Origin: Gemmatimonadaceae bacterium
Lineage (GTDB): Bacteria; Gemmatimonadota; Gemmatimonadetes; Gemmatimonadales; Gemmatimonadaceae
Assembly (NCBI GenBank): GCA_025451425.1
Contig: JANWKK010000126.1
Coordinates: 1-11,693, forward strand
Direction of reading: 5' to 3'
DNA: 11,693 nucleotides
Under the pieces are notes generated by a model. That model made no database searches, was not told the origin of the DNA, and saw only the letters and a program-made list of their open reading frames with translations. Below, one piece after another: positions 1 through 6,572 of this stretch; the first letter of the stretch is position 1, and each line of letters starts with the position of its first letter. Position numbers and translations under genes: made by a program.

Positions 1-90
1 CGACGTAACCGTTACTGGGTTGCGCGAGTCGTTAGAGCGACAATCATCGATCTGACGCTGGGCGAATCATATCGACGCCGAGGGACGTGA
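1..90 (+). CDS. Possible 3' end of an upstream gene (partial)
   Basis: Reading frame 1 is open from the first base to a TGA at 88-90, giving a 29-residue tail ending in YRRRGT. That TGA would overlap the GTG start of mgtE (87-89) as GTGA, a common arrangement for translationally coupled genes. A second frame is also open from position 2 to a TGA at 53-55, so the true frame is uncertain and the segment is too short to assign a family. It may simply be the mgtE leader. Confidence 0.25.
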   Translation, partial: RRNRYWVARVVRATIIDLTLGESYRRRGT

Positions 91-1490
91 TGGTGACCGA
101 TGGGGGGCGAACGGCGGCACCGCCGGAGCTGTTGTACCTGCTGCATGGAGATCCTTCGGAGCTAGCCGAGGCATTGGCGGGCATGCGCGCGGCCGATGTT
201 GCCGAGGCGTTGAAGGAGCTCGGGCCAGAGGCGGGAGCGAAGGTGATGGCCGCGCTCCCGTTCGATCTCGCGGTTCAGGTGTTCGACGAGCCGGAGCTCG
301 ACCGACACCGAGCGGCGATCGTGCGGTGCATGCCGCCCGAAGCGGCGGCAGCGCTCGCGGAAGCGATGTCGGCGGATCAGCGCGCCGATTTGGTTCGCGA
401 GATTCCCGAGAGCGATCGCGCCAAGCTATTGAAGCTTCTCGAGCCGCAAACGCGGCACTCGCTCGAGATGCTGCTCGAGTATCCGCCGGAGAGTGCGGGC
501 GGAATAATGACGACGGAGTTTGTCGCGATCCCGGCGACCTGGATGGTCGAGCAGGCGTTGCGATACATCGGCGAGGTCGGGCGCGCGAAGGAGACGGTAT
601 ACGCCGTCTACGTCGTCGATCCGCAGGACAACCGGCTGGTGCACGTGGTGTCGTTGCGCGAGCTGATGACGGCGGAGCGCGCGGCGATCGTGACCTCGGT
701 CGGCGATCAGCGCAAGCCGCTCACCGTCCGGCTGCTCGCTGATCGCGAAGAGGTCGCTCGTCTCATCTCGAAGTACAACCTGCTCGCGGTCCCTGTCGTC
801 GACGAGGGCGGCCACGTGCTTGGCATCGTGACGGTCGACGACGTGATCGACGCGATCGTGCGGGAGCAGACGGAGGATGTGCAGAAATTCGGCGGTATGG
901 AGGCCCTCGACGCACCGTACATGGATATGGGTTTGCTGTCGATGATTCGAAAGCGCGCGGGTTGGTTGTGTGCGCTGTTCCTGTCGGAGATGTTGACGGC
1001 GACGGCGATGCAGCACTTCGAGGGTGAGATTGCGCGTGCGGTGGTGCTGTCGATGTTCATCCCGCTCGTTATGAGCTCGGGCGGCAATTCGGGCTCGCAG
1101 GCGACGTCGCTCATCATTCGGGCGTTGGCGCTCCACGAGATCAGGTTGGGCGATTGGTGGCGGATCGCCATGCGTGAGCTACCCACGGGCCTGGTGCTCG
1201 GCGCGATCCTTGGTGTGATCGGAATCGTGCGAATCGAGCTGTGGCAACATTTGCATCTGTTCGATTATGGAGTGCACTATCATCTCGTCGCGCTGACGGT
1301 TGGGTTGGCGCTCGTGGGCATCGTATGCTTTGGTTCCTTGGCGGGATCGATGCTGCCATTCGTGTTGAAGCGCGTCGGGTTCGATCCGGCAAGCGCCTCA
1401 GCGCCCTTCGTGGCAACGCTCGTGGATGTCACGGGACTCGTGATCTATTTCTCGGTAGCGCTGATCGTGCTGCACGGAACGCTGTTATAG
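87..1490 (+). CDS. mgtE: Magnesium transporter MgtE
   Basis: MgtE is a dimeric inner-membrane Mg2+ channel gated by its cytoplasmic domains, which close the pore when intracellular Mg2+ is high. The 467-residue protein has the full family layout: a helical N domain (about 15-130), two CBS domains (about 135-258, starting with the PPESAGGIMT motif), a connecting helix (about 260-285) and five membrane segments (about 288-465). The conserved SSGGNSGSQATSL stretch (330-342) and the pore aspartate in FVATLVDVTG (D447, equivalent to the pore Asp of the Thermus protein) are present, so it looks intact. The GTG at 87 overlaps a possible upstream stop. However, GAGGGA at 80-85 is better spaced for the ATG at 90 or GTG at 93, so the first one or two residues are uncertain. 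The N domain is acidic and Ala/Glu-rich, as usual in this family. A degenerate palindromic repeat follows directly. Confidence 0.95.
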   Translation: MMVTDGGRTAAPPELLYLLHGDPSELAEALAGMRAADVAEALKELGPEAGAKVMAALPFDLAVQVFDEPELDRHRAAIVRCMPPEAAAALAEAMSADQRADLVREIPESDRAKLLKLLEPQTRHSLEMLLEYPPESAGGIMTTEFVAIPATWMVEQALRYIGEVGRAKETVYAVYVVDPQDNRLVHVVSLRELMTAERAAIVTSVGDQRKPLTVRLLADREEVARLISKYNLLAVPVVDEGGHVLGIVTVDDVIDAIVREQTEDVQKFGGMEALDAPYMDMGLLSMIRKRAGWLCALFLSEMLTATAMQHFEGEIARAVVLSMFIPLVMSSGGNSGSQATSLIIRALALHEIRLGDWWRIAMRELPTGLVLGAILGVIGIVRIELWQHLHLFDYGVHYHLVALTVGLALVGIVCFGSLAGSMLPFVLKRVGFDPASASAPFVATLVDVTGLVIYFSVALIVLHGTLL

Positions 1491-1500
1491 CGCAGTCTGG

Positions 1501-1531
1501 ATCCTGAGGAGCGACTCCCTCAGAATGACAG
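1501..1531. repeat. Degenerate palindromic repeat copy after mgtE
   Basis: The segment contains CTGAGGAG-CGA-CTCCCTCAG, a hairpin with one bulge at 1504-1523. Its reverse strand begins TGTCATTCTGAGG, closely matching the TGTCATCCTGAGG repeat units at 2698-2757. It lies 11 bp after the mgtE stop. It could act as a transcription terminator, although no T-tract follows. The best call is a solo, decayed member of the same repeat family. Confidence 0.6.
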
Positions 1532-1550
1532 GCGTCCGCACTGAATTCTC

Positions 1551-1952
1551 ATGCGGCTGATAGTCATTGTGCTCGGTCTTGTGCCGTGGGCGGTATGTGC
1601 GCAAGCCGCACCTAACGAGTGCTACGGCTTCAAGTTCGGTGCGTGGGACCCGCCACTCAAAACCGTCGCGAGCGCGTACAGCCCGGGCTACGACCCGACA
1701 ACGAGCGCGCCCGCGGGTGCGCCGCGGGACTGGGCCGCGCGCGTGCCGAACGGACAATCGACGAACTCGCCTGCAGATTCGGTCCTCATGCTCTTCCCGA
1801 CTTGGTGGCCCGTGGGGGTGCAGATCCAGTGGACGGGCGAACACGGCGATACGCTTGTTGGGACCGCGATCGCACTGGTCGCCGACGGCCGAGTCAAGAA
1901 CCCGGTAACGACTGTGCGCGGGGTACGCGTCGCGTGCACTGCTCCTCGCTGA
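1551..1952 (+). CDS. Small secreted protein of unknown function
   Basis: This 133-residue protein starts with a typical Sec signal peptide (hydrophobic core about 3-16) with probable cleavage near C16-AQA, before residues 20-22. The mature part is only about 112 residues. It has a Cys at each end (C25, C130), which could form one periplasmic or extracellular disulfide, and a Trp-rich motif LMLFPTWWPVGV in the middle. That motif and a CYGFKFGAW start recall a group of short conserved hypothetical proteins from Gemmatimonadota-like genomes, but that is recollection, not a search. No catalytic motif is visible. No Shine-Dalgarno sequence precedes the ATG. The start is chosen because it gives a complete signal peptide. 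The stop codon lies in the loop of a possible terminator hairpin. Confidence 0.8.
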   Translation: MRLIVIVLGLVPWAVCAQAAPNECYGFKFGAWDPPLKTVASAYSPGYDPTTSAPAGAPRDWAARVPNGQSTNSPADSVLMLFPTWWPVGVQIQWTGEHGDTLVGTAIALVADGRVKNPVTTVRGVRVACTAPR

Positions 1953-1975
1953 CGCTCGAAGCAGTGCGCCTGTTT
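1934..1975 (+). terminator. Possible intrinsic terminator
   Basis: GCACTGCT (1936-1943) and AGCAGTGC (1960-1967) pair perfectly, and one G-U and one G-C pair extend the stem to 10 bp. The 16-nt loop includes the stop codon of the preceding gene. A short TGTTTT follows. A second GC-only hairpin (GCGCGCGC arms around 1981-2002) lies just downstream. The loop is long, so this is only a moderate candidate. Confidence 0.35.
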
Positions 1976-2086
1976 TGAGGCGCGCGCGCCACTCGCGCGC
2001 GCTCCCGCCACGCTCAGACCATTCGGCAGCCGGCCAACAGCTAATGCGGTTCGTGACCTCGGCGTCGGGAGCACTGTCCTTTCGGT

Positions 2087-2461
2087 ATGAAACTCGACCG
2101 AAAGTTTCTCCTCATTGCACCGACGCTCGTGCTCGCAGTGATCGTTGCCGGGATGTTTTACACCGCGTCCAAACTCCGGCAGATCGTCGAAGCGAGCGAC
2201 AACTGGCAGATGCGCAGCGATTACGTCGCCGCGATCGAGCACGGCCAACGGAAGATCACGAACGAGAAGGCGGTGCAACTGGTGCGGCTGTCACTCGAGG
2301 CCGAACATCGTCGAACGGCTGCGATCACGGCGACCAACGAGCTGCTCCTGACGTTGGGTGCGATGACCCTGGCGTGTTGTGCGGCATTACTGTGGACGAT
2401 CCGAGGCGTGCCGCGCACGCTCCCTCTGCGTGGGCCGGTGCTCTTCAGGATTTCTCCTTGA
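2087..2461 (+). CDS. Two-helix membrane protein of unknown function
   Basis: The 124-residue protein has a hydrophobic helix at about 7-25 and another at about 85-104. Between them is a roughly 60-residue amphipathic, probably helical loop rich in Glu, Gln and Arg. With K3, R5 and K6 ahead of helix 1 and R106/R110 after helix 2, the positive-inside rule puts both termini in the cytoplasm and the loop outside. This resembles the sensor part of a signalling protein, but no HAMP, kinase or other output domain follows, so it is complete as a short protein or a decayed fragment. The last 14 residues look unlike the rest and may be a run-on tail. There is no clear Shine-Dalgarno sequence at the ATG. 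The 3' end overlaps the convergent gene at 2445-2615 by 17 bp. Confidence 0.65.
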   Translation: MKLDRKFLLIAPTLVLAVIVAGMFYTASKLRQIVEASDNWQMRSDYVAAIEHGQRKITNEKAVQLVRLSLEAEHRRTAAITATNELLLTLGAMTLACCAALLWTIRGVPRTLPLRGPVLFRISP

Positions 2462-2615
2462 TTGAGCGAATTTGAATCGAGAGCGCGGGGAATTTCGTTG
2501 CGCCCGCCTCGATGATTGCGCGCACGGCTTGCGTAGTGGATTGCATGAAGTCGTGAGCGGGTTCGTCTTCGCCTTCGATCCAGAGCTGGACTGCGATTGA
2601 GATTGCTTTCCGCAT
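2445..2615 (-). CDS. Small conserved-looking protein, unknown function
   Basis: From the ATG at 2615 this frame gives 56 residues: a beta-like start (MRKAISIAVQLWIEGED), a helix (HDFMQSTTQAVRAIIEAG) and a hydrophobic strand (FPALSIQIRSI). The balanced composition and alternating hydrophobic pattern look like a real small alpha/beta protein rather than a shadow frame. The frame extends upstream to 2702, but that extension translates the repeat cluster into recurring RDAP units, so I prefer the internal start. No Shine-Dalgarno sequence is evident. The gene is convergent with the membrane protein at 2087-2461, and its promoter would have to lie in or beyond the repeats. No function can be assigned. 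Confidence 0.45.
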   Translation of the reverse strand: MRKAISIAVQLWIEGEDEPAHDFMQSTTQAVRAIIEAGATKFPALSIQIRSIKEKS

Positions 2616-2639
2616 CGTCGGGTTCGTGGTTGATGCCTG

Positions 2640-2827
2640 GTCAGCCTGAGGAGCGTCGCGATCCCTGCTGTCATCCCGAGGAGCGTCGCGATTCCCTGTC
2701 ATCCTGAGGAGCGTCGCGATTCCCTGTCATCCTGAGGAGCGAAGCGACGAAGGATCTACGGCCCTTGTCACAAGCCTGCCACTAGCAGAGCACGCTACAT
2801 TCTTCGCTCGCTCGCTCACGATGACAG
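2640..2827. repeat. Tandem/inverted palindromic repeat cluster (REP/MITE-like)
   Basis: Four near-identical units start with GTCA(T/G)CC(T/C)GAGGAGCG at 2640, 2670, 2698 and 2726, spaced 30, 28 and 28 bp. The first three continue TCGCGAT(T)CCCT. The last continues AAGCGACGAAGGATCT. At 2799-2827 the pattern returns inverted: the reverse strand reads CTGTCATCGTGAG followed by CGAGCGAGCGAAGAAT. The last unit plus this arm therefore form a fold-back of about 100 bp with a 40-nt spacer. No ORF or transposase is inside. Repeats beginning TGTCATCCTGAGG are, from memory, frequent in intergenic DNA of soil Gemmatimonadota, Acidobacteria and Chloroflexi. Confidence 0.85.
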
Positions 2828-3565
2828 GCTGTCTGTGCTTGTCCGTGTTGACGCTTTTGGCGAGAACTCGGACCACGTGCCGCTCTTGAACACCTCGATC
2901 TTCATTAGGGGATGTATTTCCCACAGCGTCCCACGTGTCTTTCCGAGCTGCTCCGGGTGCTCCGGGTCCAGCATCAACCAGCCGCTCACGCGCACGAGCG
3001 TGCTATCGCGCACGAGCTTGTGAATTCCATTGAGCGACCACGCCGGGTGATTCGCGCGCACCGCGGGCGTTGTCTCGACGACGATCGAGCGCCGGCGATC
3101 TTTGCCTGGGGTCGCCGCAAGCCAGAGATGCCAGTCGCGGAAGCTCGCGTCGGCCCCGTGGCAGTTGGTGGCTTCCGGGCCCTCCTGCTTGCCCGCGACA
3201 AAGTAGCCCTCGACGGAGATTGGCAGGCCTTCGTTCTCCGCGACGGCGGCGGAGTCTCGTGAGCTCCATTCATCGCGAAAACGCCTAACGATCCTCTCCG
3301 GCCAGGAGACATCGAGGACCGTCGCGAACGGCATCGGCACCCATGCCGCCGTGTCGACGCGGTTCTTCAGGAAGTTCAGTGGTCGGTCGCCGCCATCGCC
3401 GGTCGGCGGGCAACCCTGAAAGCCAGGGCTCACGGGAACGGGCTTGCTCGACAGGCGCGTCACCCTCGGCGTGACGGCGCTCCCGAAGATGCGAGTAGCG
3501 CCAGCGTGGTCGATCGCCCTGCGCAAGATGGCAAGGGCGACGATGACCGCGGCAATCCCACGCAA
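2816..3565 (-). CDS. Secreted or membrane-anchored protein of unknown function
   Basis: The 249-residue product has a short hydrophobic N-terminal stretch (residues 3-14), a low-complexity linker and then a compact domain (about 47-235). Visible landmarks are GFQGCPPTGDGGDRPLN (48-64), LKNRVD, SVEGYFV (117-123), an NCHG motif (134-137), RDWHLWL (143-149), VRVSGWLMLDPEHP (191-204) and RGTLWEIHPLMKIEV (211-225). The pattern of strands with His/Trp clusters recalls a family of uncharacterised bacterial proteins, but I cannot assign a reaction. Translation probably starts at TTG 3565, 7 bp after the upstream stop, with AGG at 3572-3574 in a suitable Shine-Dalgarno position. This implies coupling to the cytochrome remnant upstream. 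The last residues (TDSLSS) and the stop codon are encoded by the repeat arm at 2799-2827, so the native C-terminus may have been replaced. Confidence 0.75.
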   Translation of the reverse strand: MRGIAAVIVALAILRRAIDHAGATRIFGSAVTPRVTRLSSKPVPVSPGFQGCPPTGDGGDRPLNFLKNRVDTAAWVPMPFATVLDVSWPERIVRRFRDEWSSRDSAAVAENEGLPISVEGYFVAGKQEGPEATNCHGADASFRDWHLWLAATPGKDRRRSIVVETTPAVRANHPAWSLNGIHKLVRDSTLVRVSGWLMLDPEHPEQLGKTRGTLWEIHPLMKIEVFKSGTWSEFSPKASTRTSTDSLSS

Positions 3566-3572
3566 CAGGCGC

Positions 3573-3770
3573 CTAACGATTGGCGTACTCCCGAGGCAGC
3601 ACCGTCCGAAGATACGCGTGCAGCGCGTCGATCTCGTCGTCGCTCGTGTGCTTGAACTCGCGCACCGGCATCAATGTGTCGATTGGAAAGCCGCCCGGCC
3701 GAGTGCCGTCGCGCAGCGTGTGCACAAAATCAGCCTCCGAGTAATGACTGCGGAGTGGTTGGCGCGACAT
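3573..3770 (-). pseudogene. C-terminal remnant of a c-type cytochrome
   Basis: The 65 codons read from ATG 3770 contain DFVHTLRDGTRPGG, then DTLMPVREF, then SDDEIDALHAYLRTVL. This is the typical C-terminal half of a mono-haem cytochrome c, where the Met of the MP motif is the sixth haem ligand and the last helix ends in YLR. The CxxCH haem-attachment site and signal peptide that should lie roughly 40-80 residues upstream are absent. The frame stays open upstream to 4388, but that part runs antisense through the well-conserved editing-protein gene and lacks CxxCH. The remnant therefore seems to have been cut off when the divergent gene was brought next to it. It sits 7 bp upstream of the secreted-protein gene, so both were probably once one operon with a longer cytochrome. 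Confidence 0.6.
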
Positions 3771-3797
3771 ATTTATCAGACTCTTCGAGCGCGCGCC

Positions 3798-4976
3798 ATG
3801 AGCACAACACGGCTGTACTACAGGGATTCGTACCTCACGAGTTTCGATGCCCACGTCGTCGACGTCGCGGACGGCGGTCGTCGAGTATATCTCGACCAGA
3901 CGGCGTTCTATCCGACGTCGGGTGGGCAACCAAATGATGTCGGCACGCTCGGTGGCGGGATCGTCGTCACCGACGTGATCGACGAAAGCGAGCGGATTGC
4001 CCATGTGCTCGACACTCCGCTCGCAGACGACGTGTCTCGCGTCGCCGGTCGCATAGACTGGGGACGCCGCTTCGATCACATGCAGCAGCACACCGGCCAG
4101 CATTTGCTGTCGGCCGTCCTCGAGGAGGCGTATGGGTTTCACACCGTGAGCGTGCACTTCGGACGCGACTACTCGTCGTTGGACGTCGATGTCGAGTCCA
4201 TCGGCACCGACCGAGTGCTCGAGGTCGAGCGCCGCGCGAACGAGATCGCATCGGAGAATCGTCCGGTCAACGTGAGCTTCGAGGAGGCGTCGGAGGCACA
4301 GGGCCTTCGGAAGCAGAGCGAACGCGAAGGGACGCTGCGCATCGTGTCGATCTCGGGTCTGGATCGCAGTGCGTGCGGCGGCACGCACGTGCGCACGACC
4401 GGCGAGATCGGCGCCATTCTGATTCGCAAAGTTGAGCGTGTGCGAAAGGCGGCGCGGCTCGAGTTCGTTTGTGGGTTGCGCGCCGTCAAGCGGGCGCGCG
4501 CCGACTTCGAGGCTCTGACGCGAATCGCGACGGCGCTCTCCGCGTCACTGGATGACGCGCCGGCCCTCGTGACGGCGCAGAGCGAGCAGCTTCGCGTCGT
4601 CGAGAATGAGCGGCGGCGCCTCGAGCGCGAAGTCGCCGGGAGCCGAGCGCGCGCGCTGTACGACGCGGCGCCGGTCGATTCGCACGGACGCAAAGTCGTT
4701 AGGTGCGAGGGCGCGTCGATGGACGAGTTGCGCAATCTCGCACAAGCCGTCGTCGCGCTGCCGCACGTGCTTCTCGTCGGAGCGGTGGCCGAACCCCCGT
4801 CGCTCATGGTCGCGAGCTCGGAAGACGCTGGTCTCGACGCAGGGAAGACGCTTCGCGAGGTCGTAACGCGGTTAGGCGGCCGCGGCGGCGGTTCGCCTCG
4901 CATCGCGCAGGGAACAGTCCCGGATGCCGGACGGCTCGCAGAAGCGGTCGCGAGCATTCTGGCAACCGGCGGGTAA
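3798..4976 (+). CDS. Alanyl-tRNA editing protein (AlaX type with DHHA1 domain)
   Basis: This enzyme hydrolyses Ser or Gly wrongly attached to tRNA-Ala, acting in trans as a cytoplasmic back-up to the editing site of alanyl-tRNA synthetase. The 392-residue protein shows an AlaRS second-additional-domain fold. The zinc ligands are in HTGQH (H98, H102) and CGGTH (C193, H197), preceded by the conserved DQTAFYPTSGGQPND segment. A helical, probably coiled-coil linker (about 255-310) follows, then a DHHA1-like domain ending in the glycine-rich GGRGGGSPRIAQG (361-373). There is no aminoacylation domain, so it is free-standing, and its length fits the long AlaX class. The frame is open for 118 codons upstream, but that part is antisense to two minus-strand genes. 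The ATG at 3798 starts exactly at the family-like MSTTRLYYRDSYL and is preferred. It is divergent from the cytochrome remnant, with only 27 bp between the starts. Confidence 0.9.
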   Translation: MSTTRLYYRDSYLTSFDAHVVDVADGGRRVYLDQTAFYPTSGGQPNDVGTLGGGIVVTDVIDESERIAHVLDTPLADDVSRVAGRIDWGRRFDHMQQHTGQHLLSAVLEEAYGFHTVSVHFGRDYSSLDVDVESIGTDRVLEVERRANEIASENRPVNVSFEEASEAQGLRKQSEREGTLRIVSISGLDRSACGGTHVRTTGEIGAILIRKVERVRKAARLEFVCGLRAVKRARADFEALTRIATALSASLDDAPALVTAQSEQLRVVENERRRLEREVAGSRARALYDAAPVDSHGRKVVRCEGASMDELRNLAQAVVALPHVLLVGAVAEPPSLMVASSEDAGLDAGKTLREVVTRLGGRGGGSPRIAQGTVPDAGRLAEAVASILATGG

Positions 4977-5129
4977 GCCCACCCCTCTACACACTACCCT
5001 CTACTCTCTACGCCGACGTTTGGAAAGCGTACGGAACCGAACCCCTCGTTGCTGGTATGAAGCTCGATAGGCCATACTTCAGGTTCCTTCCGTAGGAATC
5101 GTCCTGTCAACTCAACATAGGACCGCATT
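4977..5129. other. Intergenic leader of the M16 operon with a CTA-rich tract
   Basis: The 153-bp gap begins with a low-complexity pyrimidine/CTA tract (4979-5010) built from CTCTAC/CTACAC/CTACCC words, which also recur in the gap after 8059. A weak promoter-like pair, TTGCTG (5049-5054) and CATACT (5073-5078) with 18-bp spacing, could drive the M16 operon. I do not consider it strong enough to list separately. No clear terminator for the preceding gene is seen. Confidence 0.4.
5118..5122 (+). promoter_or_regulatory. Ribosome binding site of the first M16 gene
   Basis: TAGGA lies 7 bp before the GTG at 5130. It decides the start in favour of this GTG, which also opens a complete signal peptide. 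Confidence 0.55.
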
Positions 5130-6572
5130 GTGTCTCGGATCACTCGATCCTCGGCGCGGGCGTATGGACGGAGCGCGACCGCGGCGATCGTAGCCGCCGT
5201 CATTGCCGTCCCAGGTGCTCCAGCGCAAACGCCCGCTGGCCACGTCGCCCGGACTGAGATTTCCATTCCGTACGAGCATTATCAACTTGCGAACGGGCTC
5301 AACGTGATCCTTTCGCCGGATCACTCTGTCCCGACGGTCGCGGTCGATATTTGGTACCACGTAGGCTCGAAGAACGAGGTGCCCGGGCGGACTGGCTTCG
5401 CGCACCTTTTCGAGCATGTGATGTTCACCGGCTCGGGACACGTGCCCTACGGGCTGCACGACAAGCTCACCGAGGGTGTTGGCGGCTTCAATAACGGTTC
5501 GACGACGAACGATCGAACCAATTACTGGGAGATCGTGCCGTCGAACTATCTGGAGGACGCGATCTGGCTGGAGTCGGATCGTATGGGATTCCTTCTCGAC
5601 TCGCTCAAGACGACCAAGCTCAACGCCCAGCGCGACATCGTGAAGAACGAGCGACGCCAGAGCTACGACAATCAGCCGTACGGTCGCACGAGCGAGATCA
5701 TCAGCGCGGCGATGTACCCCAAGGACCATCCGTACTCTTGGCCTGTCATCGGGAGCATGACGGATCTCTCGGCGGCGTCGGTGGACGACGTCAAGAATTT
5801 CTTCCGGCTGTACTACGCGCCTAACAACTCGTCGATCACGATCGCGGGCGATTTCGATCCCGCGCAGGCAAAGGCGTGGGTCCAGAAATATTTCGGCGAT
5901 CTACCACGCGGCAAAGCGATCGTGCGACCGCAGGTGAAGCTGGTCGCGATGGCGTCAGAGAAACGCCTCGTGTTCGAGGACCGCGTGCAGATACCGCGTC
6001 TCACGCTCTCTTGGCCGACGGTCGGTGAGGTGCAGAACGATGATCACATCCTCGATGTCCTCGCGAGCGTGCTCTCCAGCTCCCGCACGTCGCGGCTGCA
6101 GAAGGAGCTGGTCTACGACCGGCAATGGGCCGCCGCCGTGGGCGCGCAGCAGCGCACGAACGAGAATGGCGGCGAGTTCCGCATCACGCTGACGCCTCGG
6201 CCTGGTCGCTCGCTCACCGAGTTGGAGCTCGCCACCGATTCGATCATCGAGCGATTGCAACGCGACGGCCCGACGGCCGAAGAGGTCGCGCGCGCAAAGG
6301 CAGGCATCGAGCTCGGCTTCGTGAGCGGACTCGAATCGAATCTGCAGAAGGCCGAGACGCTCAGTGACGGATTCATCTTCCACGGGGATCCTGGTTATTA
6401 CCGGAAGTCGTACGACGAGGCAGAAAGTGTGACGCCGGCCGAGGTCAAGCGCGTCGCCAGGCAGTATCTCACCAAAGGGCGCGTCGTGCTTTCGGTGGTC
6501 CCGCAAGGGCACAAGCAGGATGCATCCAAGGCCGAGCAGAGCGTTACCGTCAGCGATGGAGCCAACCGATGA
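5130..6572 (+). CDS. Secreted M16 family zinc metallopeptidase, catalytic subunit
   Basis: The 480-residue protein has a signal peptide (hydrophobic core about 17-30, cleavage near A-Q before TPAG), so it acts in the periplasm or outside the cell. The M16 N-terminal domain carries the inverted zinc motif HLFEH (H92, E95 catalytic base, H96). The expected third ligand is E174 in IVKNERR. A second M16 domain fills the C-terminal half. There, the Arg and Tyr that normally contact the substrate are replaced: the aligned segment ELVYDRQWAAAVG has V328 and A335. On its own the protein is therefore probably incomplete, and its partner is the next gene, which begins in an ATGA overlap. The length fits M16B-type peptidases (mitochondrial processing peptidase-like). 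The physiological substrate cannot be read from the sequence. Degradation of peptides or signal-peptide fragments is typical of the family. Confidence 0.93.
   Translation: MSRITRSSARAYGRSATAAIVAAVIAVPGAPAQTPAGHVARTEISIPYEHYQLANGLNVILSPDHSVPTVAVDIWYHVGSKNEVPGRTGFAHLFEHVMFTGSGHVPYGLHDKLTEGVGGFNNGSTTNDRTNYWEIVPSNYLEDAIWLESDRMGFLLDSLKTTKLNAQRDIVKNERRQSYDNQPYGRTSEIISAAMYPKDHPYSWPVIGSMTDLSAASVDDVKNFFRLYYAPNNSSITIAGDFDPAQAKAWVQKYFGDLPRGKAIVRPQVKLVAMASEKRLVFEDRVQIPRLTLSWPTVGEVQNDDHILDVLASVLSSSRTSRLQKELVYDRQWAAAVGAQQRTNENGGEFRITLTPRPGRSLTELELATDSIIERLQRDGPTAEEVARAKAGIELGFVSGLESNLQKAETLSDGFIFHGDPGYYRKSYDEAESVTPAEVKRVARQYLTKGRVVLSVVPQGHKQDASKAEQSVTVSDGANR

Noticed and set aside
426..1136. 236-residue minus-strand frame inside mgtE
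   Set aside because: Arg/His-rich shadow of a well-conserved transporter gene, caused by high GC.
2640..2757. CRISPR array
   Set aside because: The repeat units are 28 bp but directly adjacent with no unique spacers, and no cas genes are present.
3444..3797. 118-codon N-terminal extension of the tRNA-editing protein
   Set aside because: It lies antisense to the secreted-protein gene and cytochrome remnant, is Arg-rich and lacks family similarity. ATG 3798 begins the recognisable domain.
3771..4388. Upstream extension of the cytochrome frame on the minus strand
   Set aside because: It is antisense to the conserved zinc-binding domain of the editing protein and contains no CxxCH haem motif.
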